Below are positions 1-5,800 of a DNA stretch of 7,774 bases, piece after piece. Both the position numbers and the translations under genes were made by a program. The stretch lies in the NCBI GenBank assembly GCA_028708195.1, contig JAQVZK010000106.1, forward strand, positions 1 through 7,774, read 5' to 3'. How positions within the stretch are numbered: position 1 is the stretch's first letter; each line of letters opens with the position of its first letter. The DNA comes from Desulfovibrio sp. Lineage in GTDB: Bacteria; Desulfobacterota; Desulfovibrionia; Desulfovibrionales; Desulfovibrionaceae. The notes under the pieces are model-generated. The model did no database searches. It saw only the letters and a program-made list of their open reading frames with translations, and was not told the DNA's origin.

Positions 1-507
1 ATTCCGGCCCATCTGGAGGTCACAACGCACGGCCCCGACGCCCATTCAGAGAAAAACCTGCGCCGTTCGGCCTGTTTTCGCTGTGCGTGGCTGCGCCGCA
101 AAAGGCTTTTTGAGCTTTGCGGCCAGTACAAGCTTACCCATCTGGCCTTGGGGCACAACGCCGAAGACCTGGTGGAAACGTTTTTTATGAATCTTTGCCG
201 CAATGGACGCGTGGACGGCATGAGCATGAACGAGCCCTTTTTCAACGGCCAGTTGCAGCTTATCCGCCCGCTCATGCTTGTGGAAAAAAAATATATCCGG
301 CAGGCGGCACGCCAGTGGGGGCTGCCCGTGTGGGCCAACGACTGCCCTTCGGCTGGCAGAACGGCCAGAAGCGACATGGCGCAGACCCTGGAGCATCTGT
401 ACGGCGTGACCAAGGATGGCCGCCGCTGCGTTCTCAACGGTCTGACCCGCTGGCAGCTTGAAAAGAGCAGCGACGCGGCCCGACGGGATGTGGCAGAAGA
501 CGAGTAA
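1..507 (+). CDS. TtcA-like tRNA 2-thiocytidine synthetase, 3' part only
   Basis: The open frame runs from the first base to a TAA at 505-507 and gives 168 residues, so the N-terminal part, including the PP-loop ATP site, lies outside the window. The visible part matches the C-terminal half of the TtcA family of PP-loop ATPases, which thiolate C32 of tRNA with a [4Fe-4S] cluster. Residues 25-28 are the CFRC motif (CxxC). Residues 51-64 (GHNAEDLVETFFMN) match the GHhxDD-type segment that follows it in TtcA. An IRPL stretch followed by a KKYI segment fits the domain after that. Cys115, in NDCPSAG, aligns with the third cluster cysteine (Cys222 in the E. coli enzyme). All three cluster ligands therefore seem present. 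The ending is short and has no extra domain. A TtcA-like paralogue with another thiolation target cannot be excluded, so no symbol is given. Confidence 0.8.
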   Translation: MPAHLEVTTHGPDAHSEKNLRRSACFRCAWLRRKRLFELCGQYKLTHLALGHNAEDLVETFFMNLCRNGRVDGMSMNEPFFNGQLQLIRPLMLVEKKYIRQAARQWGLPVWANDCPSAGRTARSDMAQTLEHLYGVTKDGRRCVLNGLTRWQLEKSSDAARRDVAEDE

Positions 508-617
508 GGCAGCCAACAAGGCCAGCCAATAAGGCATGGCAATGCCACAAGATGAAAAACTCAAGCTGGATAACGCAGGGCGACGCGGCCCAGACCGTGG
601 CGGCCAACTTTCTTGCA

Positions 618-646
618 TTGACAGGGTGGCCCTGGCCCCCTAAAGT
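618..646 (+). promoter_or_regulatory. Sigma-70-like promoter for the M23 peptidase gene
   Basis: A perfect -35 box TTGACA lies at 618-623. After exactly 17 bases comes TAAAGT at 641-646, which matches four of six positions of TATAAT. The expected transcription start, near 652-654, falls only a few bases before the ATG at 656. The message would then be leaderless or almost so if both the promoter and that start codon are right. The site is a motif match only. Confidence 0.5.
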
Positions 647-655
647 GTGCCACAC

Positions 656-1555
656 ATGCTTTTCGGCAAATATCATATCGTCATATTCAAAGAAGGCCGT
701 AGCGGTAGCCGCAATCTTCGAATGCGCGGCTGGCTCGGTTTTTTTGCCTGTGTTCTTGTACTTGCTCTGGCTGCCTGCAATGTCTGGCTGCTACGTGCCT
801 GGCTCGAATCGCGGCATCTTGGCGACGAGCTTGACAGCGCCCAGCGCGTCATCAGTGAGCAGCGGCGGCAACTTGTGAGCCTGGCCGAGCGTATCTCTGA
901 AGTGAGCCGTAATTTGCAGCGGGTTCAGAGTTTCGATTCAAAGCTGCGCATCATGATGAATATGGAAAAAGACCCTGCGGACGCTGGCGGCGGTCTTGAT
1001 ATTGTGGGCGATTTTTCGCGTACCTATCTGCCCTTGCACCGGCAAGAACTGGCCGCCCGCAAGATGCAGGATTTTCTTGAGCGGCTTTCAGAGTCTGCCC
1101 GGCTTGAAGAAGTGCGCCAGCAGGACCTTTTGCTAGCCCTGCGTGAAAACCGCGATGCGCTTTCCTCCATGCCCACAATCTGGCCTGTGGTCGGCTTTGT
1201 CTCCTCCAGCTTTGGCTGGCGTTCTTCGCCCTTTGGCGGGCGGGGGCAGTTCCATAAGGGGCTCGACATAACCAACCGCATAGGCACGCCCATCGTGGCC
1301 CCGGCACAGGGGCTGGTTACCCAGTCCGGCCCTGACGGAGCCTACGGCCAGAGCATAGAGATCAATCACGGCGGCGGCATCATCACCAAGTATGGGCATT
1401 TGCAGCGCAGCCTTGTACCCGTTGGGGTATGGGTCAAGCGCGGGCAGGTCATCGGCAGTGTGGGTATGAGCGGAAGAACCACCGGCCCGCATCTGCACTA
1501 TGAAGTGCGCCTCAACGGTGTGCCGGTGAACCCCATGCGCTATATTCTTGATTAG
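656..1555 (+). CDS. Membrane-anchored M23 (LytM-type) zinc metallopeptidase
   Basis: This 299-residue protein is a predicted cell-wall endopeptidase, or a regulator of wall hydrolases, facing the periplasm. A short basic N-terminus (residues 1-24) is followed by one hydrophobic segment at about 25-47. A charged, helix-rich region at about 52-165 is likely coiled coil. The M23 domain fills about 175-299. Its metal and catalytic signature is complete: His200 and Asp204 in HKGLD, His248 in YGH, and His279/His281 in PHLHYEV. This organisation resembles EnvC/NlpD-like or MepM-like proteins, but intact metal ligands argue for an active enzyme rather than a degenerate activator. I chose ATG 656; the frame could also open at GTG 647. 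Neither has a clear SD site. ATG 722 would give a shorter protein beginning MRGWLGFF. The hydrophobic segment contains LAAC, a possible lipobox, but hydrophobic residues continue after it, so an uncleaved anchor is more likely. Confidence 0.85.
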   Translation: MLFGKYHIVIFKEGRSGSRNLRMRGWLGFFACVLVLALAACNVWLLRAWLESRHLGDELDSAQRVISEQRRQLVSLAERISEVSRNLQRVQSFDSKLRIMMNMEKDPADAGGGLDIVGDFSRTYLPLHRQELAARKMQDFLERLSESARLEEVRQQDLLLALRENRDALSSMPTIWPVVGFVSSSFGWRSSPFGGRGQFHKGLDITNRIGTPIVAPAQGLVTQSGPDGAYGQSIEINHGGGIITKYGHLQRSLVPVGVWVKRGQVIGSVGMSGRTTGPHLHYEVRLNGVPVNPMRYILD

Positions 1556-1633
1556 GGCCTGTTTTTTTGCAGGGCGCGGGCCTGCAGCCTGCCATGCCGG
1601 GCGTTGACGCGTGTACGCCAGCCAGCAATAGCA

Positions 1634-1663
1634 ATGTGCCAGCCCGTGTTCTGCGGGGCACAT
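1634..1663 (+). other. Inverted repeat in the peptidase-exporter gap
   Basis: ATGTGCC at 1634-1640 pairs with GGCACAT at 1657-1663 (7 bp), and a small inner CCG/CGG helix is possible. No T tract follows, so this is not a standard factor-independent terminator. Just upstream, GGCGT and ACGCC near 1600-1620 form another weak hairpin. The gap 1556-1775 shows no credible gene. Its meaningful content is the exporter promoter region and the riboswitch. Confidence 0.25.
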
Positions 1664-1672
1664 GCCTGCATC

Positions 1673-1700
1673 TGGACACGTGGGCCTGAAGCCTTATTTA
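1673..1700 (+). promoter_or_regulatory. Candidate promoter for the guanidinium exporter
   Basis: TGGACA at 1673-1678 matches five of six -35 positions. The AT-rich block at 1694-1703 offers TATTTA at 1695-1700 after 16 bases. The predicted start near 1707 would place the first riboswitch hairpin at the very 5' end of the message. The -10 match is weak (three of six), so this is tentative. Confidence 0.3.
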
Positions 1701-1708
1701 TACAACGA

Positions 1709-1775
1709 GAGGACGACCTCGCCCATCAAGGGAATGTACTCCGGGACGACCCGGCTCTGAACAAGGAGAGCCGGG
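1709..1775 (+). ncRNA. Guanidine-II (mini-ykkC) riboswitch
   Basis: Two small hairpins each carry the diagnostic ACGR tetraloop of the guanidine-II class. P1 is GAGG/CCTC closing ACGA (1709-1720; loop 1713-1716). P2 is CCGGG/CCCGG closing ACGA (1741-1754; loop 1746-1749). A 20-base linker joins them. The element ends directly before an SMR guanidinium exporter, the usual partner of this class. In the known family, guanidinium binds both loops, which dock on each other and stabilise the hairpins. Downstream, 1750-1758 pairs perfectly with 1767-1775 (9 bp). That stem shares the 3' arm of P2 and takes up the last two bases (A1767 and G1768) of the SD site. This supports a translational ON switch: without ligand the SD is masked, and with ligand P2 holds its arm and the SD is free. 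Motif and context agree closely; the switching model is my inference. Confidence 0.9.
1763..1768 (+). promoter_or_regulatory. SD site of the exporter, inside the riboswitch stem-loop
   Basis: AAGGAG lies seven bases before ATG 1776 and fixes that start. Its first four bases sit in the 8-base loop of the 1750-1775 alternative stem, and its last two sit in the 3' arm. Its accessibility therefore depends on which fold forms. Confidence 0.75.
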
Positions 1776-2090
1776 ATGGCCTGGATTTTTCTTTTTTTCG
1801 CTGGTCTGCTTGAAGTGGTTTGGGCGTACACCATGAAACTTTCGCTTGGCTTCACAAGGCCCGTGCCGACTGTTCTTACCTTTGCAGCCATGATAGCCAG
1901 CTTTGCGCTTCTGTCTGCCGCCATGAAGAGCCTGCCTTTGGGAACGGCCTACACCATCTGGACGGGCATAGGCGCTGTGGGCGCATTTTTGCTGGGTATT
2001 CTTGTGCTGGGCGAACCCGTCAATGCCATGCGCGTGGCTGCCGCTGTTCTCATCGTGGCCGGGCTTGTACTGATGAAGTTTTCTTCGTGA
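1776..2090 (+). CDS. gdx: SMR family guanidinium/H+ antiporter Gdx (SugE)
   Basis: The 104-residue product is a four-helix inner-membrane protein of the small multidrug resistance family, in the Gdx (SugE) branch. That branch exports guanidinium in exchange for protons as an antiparallel dimer. Helices lie at about 2-20, 28-50, 57-78 and 84-102. The proton/substrate glutamate is Glu13, in AGLLEVVWA. Ser42, Tyr59 and Trp62, which line the Gdx substrate site, are all present. The stretch GTAYTIWTGIGAVGA (56-70) is nearly the same as in E. coli SugE. Length is normal for the family. The start ATG has a good SD and follows a guanidine-II riboswitch, which supports guanidinium rather than drug export as the role. 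The gene appears to stand alone, with a terminator about 35 bases after its stop. Functional call is strong from residues plus riboswitch. Confidence 0.95.
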   Translation: MAWIFLFFAGLLEVVWAYTMKLSLGFTRPVPTVLTFAAMIASFALLSAAMKSLPLGTAYTIWTGIGAVGAFLLGILVLGEPVNAMRVAAAVLIVAGLVLMKFSS

Positions 2091-2125
2091 CCATCATATT
2101 TCCACTCGTAACATCCCATTAACCG

Positions 2126-2154
2126 AAAAAAGCCGCTTCTTGAAGCGGCTTTTT
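2126..2154. terminator. Two-way factor-independent terminator between gdx and gatA
   Basis: AGCCGCTT (2131-2138) pairs with AAGCGGCT (2143-2150) around the loop CTTG. An A6 run (2126-2131) lies on the left and a T tract (2150-2154) on the right, so both strands read as a GC-rich stem followed by U residues. It sits between converging genes and can end both transcripts, although it is about 140 bases past the gatA stop. Confidence 0.9.
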
Positions 2155-2196
2155 CGCATGGGGCAGCATTTTTACTGCATATACGTACGGTGTGGA

Positions 2197-2225
2197 TTCT
2201 GCCAGAAATTGCATTTTCGGCAGAA
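2197..2225. repeat. Inverted repeat 3' of gatA
   Basis: TTCTGCC (2197-2203) pairs with GGCAGAA (2219-2225). GAAA/TTTC at 2205-2208 and 2215-2218 extends the helix past a one-base bulge, for 11 pairs in all. There is no U tract on either strand. It may stabilise the 3' end of the gatA message or have no role. The rest of 2155-2292 shows nothing else I can support. Confidence 0.35.
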
Positions 2226-2292
2226 CGACAACTTTGAAATGTGAAGCGTTCAAACTTAATCTGCTCCAGGCGCTTCTGCCTTGTGGCGTCTG

Positions 2293-3753
2293 CTACAGCT
2301 TGGGGCTGCCGATGCCGGGCAGGCCCTGCTCCATACTGTGGCCAAGGGCCAGCAGCGGCGCTTCGCCAAAGGGTTTGCCAATGAGCTGCATGCCCACGGG
2401 CATCTGGCTTTCTGCACCAAGGCCCACAGGAAGCGAAAGACCGGGCAGGCCCGCCAGATTCAGCGAAAGCGTATAGGCGTCCATAAGGTATATCTGCAGC
2501 GGATCAGCGGTATTGCTGCCCATATCGGCCGCCGTGATGGGGGATACGGGGGCCAGCAGCGCGTCGCACTGGTCAAGGGCGGCCATAAGTTCGTCGCGGA
2601 TAAGGCGGCGCACCTGAGCGGCCTTGCGGTAGTACGCGTCGTAGTAGCCAGAGGAGAGCACGTAGGCTCCCAGCATGATGCGGCGTTTTACTTCCTGCCC
2701 GAAGCCTTCGGTGCGGCTGCGCACATACAGTTCATCAAGGTTCTTGATGTCGCCTGCGCGGTGGCCGAAGCGCACACCGTCAAAGCGGGCAAGGTTGGAG
2801 CTGGCCTCGGCCATGGCGATGATATAATAGGTGGCAATGGCCGCATCCGTATGGGGCAGGCCCACTTCCACCAGTTCAGCGCCCTGGGCCTTGACGGCCT
2901 GCATGGCCGCCTCGCAGGCCGCCCGAACTTCAGGGGCCAGACCCTCACCATAAAATTCGCGGGGGATACCCAGGCGGGCTCCCTTGAGGGGGCGGCTGTT
3001 CAGCGTGGCTGCGTAGTCTTCGGCAGGGCGCGGGTCGCAGGTATTGTCTCTGGCGTCCGGCCCGGCAATGGCGGAGAGCATATGGGCGCAGTCTTCCACG
3101 CTGCGGGTCAGCGGGCCCACCTGATCCAGGGACGAACCGTAGGCTATGACGCCGTAGCGTGAAACGCGCCCATAGGTGGGCTTGAGGCCCACACAACCGC
3201 AAAAGGCGGCGGGTTGACGAATGGAGCCGCCCGTATCTGTTCCCAGGGAGGCAAAGCACTGGCCTGCCGTCACCGAAGCTGCGGAACCGCCGCTGGAACC
3301 GCCCGGCACCTTGCTGGTGTTGCGGGGGTTGCGGGTGATCTGAAAGGCGGAATTCTCTGTGCTGGAGCCCATAGCAAACTCGTCCAGATTGGCCTTGCCA
3401 AGAATGACGGCCCCGGCTTCGCGCAGTTTTTGCACGGCAAAGGCGTCATAAAAGGGGGTGTAGCCTTCAAGCATGCGCGACCCGGCGGTGGTGGGCATGC
3501 CCTTGGTGGAAAGGGCGTCCTTGACGGTGACGGGCACGCCCCACAGGGGGCGGGCGGCGTCTGGGCCTGCCTTGTCCAGCGCGGCTGCCGAGGCCAGGGC
3601 ATTCTGCGCGTCAACGTGCAGCAGGGCGGCCAGGGTGGGTTCAGTGGCGGCTACCCTGTCAAGGCAGGCGGTGGCCACTTCAACGGCACTCAGTTCTTTT
3701 TTTTGCAGTGCCTGGGCCACAGCCGTGAGGGAGAGGGAACATATGTCGGTCAT
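2293..3753 (-). CDS. gatA: Asp-tRNA(Asn)/Glu-tRNA(Gln) amidotransferase subunit A
   Basis: The 486-residue protein is the glutaminase/amidase subunit of the GatCAB complex. This cytoplasmic enzyme turns Glu-tRNA(Gln), and often Asp-tRNA(Asn), into the correctly amidated tRNA. The amidase-signature catalytic triad is complete: Lys78 (VTVKDA), Ser153 in the glycine/serine-rich [10 protein letters not shown] (151-160), and the nucleophile Ser177 in [12 protein letters not shown] (171-182). Length is normal for GatA. The frame also opens at a TTG at 3763-3765. I prefer ATG 3753, because [16 protein letters not shown] begins like typical GatA proteins and a modest SD (GAGAAG) lies four bases upstream. 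gatC ends 93 bases upstream on the same strand, so the two are probably cotranscribed. No gatB follows; the next gene downstream converges on it. Standard gene, high confidence. Confidence 0.96.
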   Translation of the reverse strand: MTDICSLSLTAVAQALQKKELSAVEVATACLDRVAATEPTLAALLHVDAQNALASAAALDKAGPDAARPLWGVPVTVKDALSTKGMPTTAGSRMLEGYTPFYDAFAVQKLREAGAVILGKANLDEFAMGSSTENSAFQITRNPRNTSKVPGGSSGGSAASVTAGQCFASLGTDTGGSIRQPAAFCGCVGLKPTYGRVSRYGVIAYGSSLDQVGPLTRSVEDCAHMLSAIAGPDARDNTCDPRPAEDYAATLNSRPLKGARLGIPREFYGEGLAPEVRAACEAAMQAVKAQGAELVEVGLPHTDAAIATYYIIAMAEASSNLARFDGVRFGHRAGDIKNLDELYVRSRTEGFGQEVKRRIMLGAYVLSSGYYDAYYRKAAQVRRLIRDELMAALDQCDALLAPVSPITAADMGSNTADPLQIYLMDAYTLSLNLAGLPGLSLPVGLGAESQMPVGMQLIGKPFGEAPLLALGHSMEQGLPGIGSPKL

Positions 3754-3821
3754 GGGTCTTCTCAAAGGTTCTGCTTGTAGTATGGGCGTGAATAAAAAAC
3801 AAATCCGGGGGCAAAGCTCTT

Positions 3822-3846
3822 GGGCAATGCAAAAATTGCACTGCCC
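3822..3846 (-). other. Hairpin in the gatC-gatA gap
   Basis: GGGCA at 3822-3826 pairs with TGCCC at 3842-3846. TGCAA at 3828-3832 pairs with TTGCA at 3836-3840. There is one A/C mismatch and a three-base loop, so ten pairs in all. It starts right after the gatC stop. On the - strand no U run follows directly; a T-rich patch appears only about 20 bases later. An attenuator, RNA-processing or stability element is more likely than a full terminator. Confidence 0.4.
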
Positions 3847-4143
3847 CTAGACGATGCGCGGCACCATGAAATACTCGCCGTCGGCCTCGGGGGCGTTGGC
3901 CAGCACTTCCTGACGGGTGCAGACGTGGGCGGCCACGTCCTGCCGCGCCGTGGATTCGTGCCCTACCGGGCTGTACAGCGGCTCAACGGCGCTAGTGTCT
4001 ACCCTGGCGAGCACGTCCATATAGCCGAGGATGTCGCCCAACTGCCGGGCAAAAAGCTCCTGTTCCTGCTCACTGACGCTGAGGCGCGAGAGTTGGGCCA
4101 TGTGGGCCACTTCTTTTGCGCCGATACCTTTGTTTTCTGCCAT
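3847..4143 (-). CDS. gatC: Asp-tRNA(Asn)/Glu-tRNA(Gln) amidotransferase subunit C
   Basis: The 98-residue product is the small subunit that wraps around GatA and helps it dock on GatB. It shows the usual GatC layout. An N-terminal helix carries VAHMAQLSRLSVSEQE (residues 13-28). Next come a FARQLGDILGYMDVLARVDTS block (about 31-51), a VEPLY...E..ARQD segment, and the closing AP.....YFMVPRIV. Length is normal for the family. Start ATG 4143 is supported by an AAAGGA SD site seven bases upstream. The gene follows the lipoprotein gene by 99 bases and precedes gatA by 93, all on one strand. The SD lies in a possible GGGG/CCCC hairpin loop (4147-4161). Confidence is high from pattern and from pairing with gatA. 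Confidence 0.95.
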   Translation of the reverse strand: MAENKGIGAKEVAHMAQLSRLSVSEQEQELFARQLGDILGYMDVLARVDTSAVEPLYSPVGHESTARQDVAAHVCTRQEVLANAPEADGEYFMVPRIV

Positions 4144-4146
4144 TAT

Positions 4147-4161
4147 GGGGTCCTTTGCCCC
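4147..4161 (-). promoter_or_regulatory. gatC SD site in a small hairpin loop
   Basis: On the - strand GGGG and CCCC flank the seven-base loop CAAAGGA, which holds the SD AAAGGA. Only four pairs support the stem. A further inverted repeat lies just upstream: CCGGC 4165-4169 with GCCGG 4188-4192, plus an inner GCCT/AGGC. It has no U tract, so it does not look like a terminator between the lipoprotein gene and gatC. Confidence 0.3.
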
Positions 4162-4242
4162 TGCCCGGCGGCCTTCAGGGAGGCATTGCCGGACAGGATA
4201 TGTCTTGAACTTTGCGGAGGTATATTCTTAACGTGATCTATT

Positions 4243-5604
4243 CTAAATGTGTGAGGGCAGACTAAGCCTGTACGAGGGCTTGGGGGTCGTGCCGATGGGC
4301 TGCAGCGTTGGCTGCTGCCCTGCACCCGGCGAAACCGGATTGCCCGCTGCGTCCACAGGCGGCAGGCCCTGCATGCGCAGCGCCGACTGTTGCAGTATGG
4401 CGCTGTGGGTCTGCCCAAATTCTTCCAGATTGACAGGGACCATGCCCGTTGGCGACACCCCGAAGATAAAGAGGTTCTGGTGGGCCACCCCGGCATTGTC
4501 CCAGGTAATGGGGGCCATGCTCCAGACCATCTGCGCGGCACGTTGGGCGCGGGCGGTCACTTCTGGCGAGCTGAGGCGCGCGGTGAGACCAAGGCTGACC
4601 GCAAAGCGGGCAAAGTCATAGCCAAGGGCGTTCCAGAAATCCAGGCCGGGGGCCTGCAGCGCACGCGGCGCGCGGGTCGGGTTCCAGGCGGCGGGAAAGA
4701 CCGCCAGGGCGTATTTTTCGGGGGTTGTGACAACCTTGCCGGAAAGCCCTTGCTCCCACAACGTGGTGCCAAGCAAAACAAGACGGTCTTCGCCGTTGTA
4801 GAGCAGGCTTGTGGTCAGGGTTTCCATGTTTTTCCACGAATCGGGCAGGAAAAGCGCTTCAAAGGCCGTCTGCGGCACGGGCGTGCTGCTGCCTTCGGGA
4901 ATTTTGGCATTGATAAGCGGAGCCACAGCCGTGCTCCACGAAGTGGGGTCTGCCGGGTTGTAGGAATCCTTTTGCAGCGCCATATTGCGCTTGAAGAGGC
5001 TTTGTTCCATCAGGTCCGTCATGCGCGCACCGTACGCGTCGGCAGGGTAAAAGGCCCCATAGCTGCGGATGTTCAGGCCGTCGGAGGCAAAGTTGATGAG
5101 GGCGTCAATCTGGTCTTGCGGGCTTGGGAAAAAGCGCCAGGCGCGCGCGCCTTCATCGCCCTGTTCCAGCGAGGGCAAAAACGTAAAAAAGACGCGCTCG
5201 GCGGTGCCCCCGGCATTGCGGGCCTGAGCGTAGTTGGAGGCCTGCAGGGGGCCGCCCACCACAGCGCAGGACGGCGGCAGGGCCTTGAGCTTTTGCAGCC
5301 AGTCTGCGGCTTCTGTATTGACGACTTCAATACGCATGGTCACGCCATTGGCTGCCATTTCTTTTTGGGCCATCTGGGCACCCTGGCGAACTTTGCCGCC
5401 AATGGGGGCGTAAGGCCCCGAGGCTGGCAGGGCCAGAACCACGCAGGCTCCGGCGCTCGGGGGGGCCATCGGGGGCGGGGCCACCGGGGATTTTTGGCTG
5501 CCAAAAGGCATTTTGCAGGCGCTGAGGCTGCCAAGCAGAACAAGAGTCAGTAGGCCAAGCGTCAGGCGCGCAAGGGCGCGGCCATACGTTGTGGATATTC
5601 GCAC
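4243..5604 (-). CDS. LpoA-like outer-membrane lipoprotein, type I periplasmic-binding fold
   Basis: The 453-residue protein has a lipoprotein signal peptide. A basic N-terminus leads into the hydrophobic stretch LTLGLLTLVLLGSLSAC, with lipobox LSAC and predicted lipidated Cys30. Lys31 follows it, so there is no Asp+2 inner-membrane retention signal. A Pro-rich linker spans about 38-50. From about residue 54 the sequence ACVVLALPASGPYAPIGGKVRQGAQMA matches the first strand and helix of type I periplasmic-binding folds, as in LpoA (penicillin-binding protein activator) and branched-chain amino acid binding proteins. The C-terminal 40 residues are Pro/Gly-rich and probably disordered. I chose GTG 5602-5604 because GGAGG (5610-5614) lies five bases upstream and the signal peptide then has normal length; an upstream in-frame start would add 20 residues. 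The LpoA role is by fold; a ligand-binding role is possible. Its unit probably continues into gatC. Confidence 0.75.
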   Translation of the reverse strand: MRISTTYGRALARLTLGLLTLVLLGSLSACKMPFGSQKSPVAPPPMAPPSAGACVVLALPASGPYAPIGGKVRQGAQMAQKEMAANGVTMRIEVVNTEAADWLQKLKALPPSCAVVGGPLQASNYAQARNAGGTAERVFFTFLPSLEQGDEGARAWRFFPSPQDQIDALINFASDGLNIRSYGAFYPADAYGARMTDLMEQSLFKRNMALQKDSYNPADPTSWSTAVAPLINAKIPEGSSTPVPQTAFEALFLPDSWKNMETLTTSLLYNGEDRLVLLGTTLWEQGLSGKVVTTPEKYALAVFPAAWNPTRAPRALQAPGLDFWNALGYDFARFAVSLGLTARLSSPEVTARAQRAAQMVWSMAPITWDNAGVAHQNLFIFGVSPTGMVPVNLEEFGQTHSAILQQSALRMQGLPPVDAAGNPVSPGAGQQPTLQPIGTTPKPSYRLSLPSHI

Positions 5605-5662
5605 GGTATCCTCCGGCAGGATAATTATTATTCGAACGAACGGCCTTATGCCTACAAACGAC
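5605..5662 (-). promoter_or_regulatory. Leader and probable promoter region of the lipoprotein gene
   Basis: The dnaK terminator ends at 5663, so a promoter for the lipoprotein-gatC-gatA unit should lie here. The - strand holds the AT-rich run AATAATAATTAT at 5622-5633, a good place for a -10 box. TTGTAG lies upstream but at 19 bases, a poor spacing. The SD GGAGG at 5610-5614 decides the GTG start. The exact promoter boxes are uncertain. Confidence 0.35.
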
Positions 5663-5696
5663 AAAAGGTCTGGCTCACAGGGAGCCAGACCTTTTT
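5663..5696. terminator. dnaK terminator
   Basis: GGTCTGGCTC (5667-5676) pairs perfectly with GAGCCAGACC (5682-5691) around a five-base loop. A4 and T5 flanks (5663-5666, 5692-5696) extend it. It lies about 105 bases past the dnaK stop and reads as a stem followed by TTTTGTCGTTTG on the - strand. The + strand tail is stronger (TTTTT), so it could work both ways, but no + gene precedes it. The span 5697-5800 holds no gene I can support. Confidence 0.88.
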
Positions 5697-5800
5697 AGTA
5701 CAGTGGAGGGATTGAGGCAAGTTCGCTTGAGTGCGGTCAGTGGACAGGCCTGTGTTCAGGCTGAGGCACACCGCCGCAAAAGCGTTCGCTCGGCCCGTTC

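Noticed and set aside
470..591. Twelve-base repeat GCGACGCGGCCC near 470 and 580
   Set aside because: It is short, GC-rich, in two copies only and without any structural context; chance similarity is likely.
46..618. - strand open frame (190 codons) opposite the ttcA-like gene
   Set aside because: The + strand frame shows clear TtcA motifs; this one has no family features and runs through the promoter region.
542..643. Possible 33-residue + strand small gene after the ttcA-like gene, with AAGG seven bases upstream
   Set aside because: The sequence is basic and low in hydrophobic pattern, resembles nothing I know, and its end overlaps the peptidase promoter. Too weak to call.
1133..1663. - strand open frame (176 codons) opposite the peptidase gene
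   Set aside because: It covers the conserved M23 domain in antisense; no motif or SD supports it.
1634..1663. Hairpin considered as a terminator for the peptidase gene
   Set aside because: No U tract follows on either strand; the long loop makes a terminator unlikely.
2281..3162. Long + strand open frame (293 codons) opposite gatA
   Set aside because: It lies wholly antisense to the well-supported gatA frame and begins without an SD. The product is Gly/His/Ala-rich, as expected from reading GC-rich codons backwards.
3214..3780. + strand open frame (188 codons) opposite the 5' part of gatA
   Set aside because: It is antisense to a conserved gene, with Gly-rich low-information sequence and no recognisable domain.
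4390..5553. Long + strand open frame (387 codons) opposite the lipoprotein gene
   Set aside because: It is a shadow of the lipoprotein gene. No family resemblance and no SD site were seen, and composition is Gly/Arg/His-rich.
5597..5664. Longer lipoprotein frame with 20 extra N-terminal residues
   Set aside because: GTG 5602-5604 has a strong SD (GGAGG) and gives a normal lipoprotein signal peptide. The longer form would put a second hydrophobic run before it.
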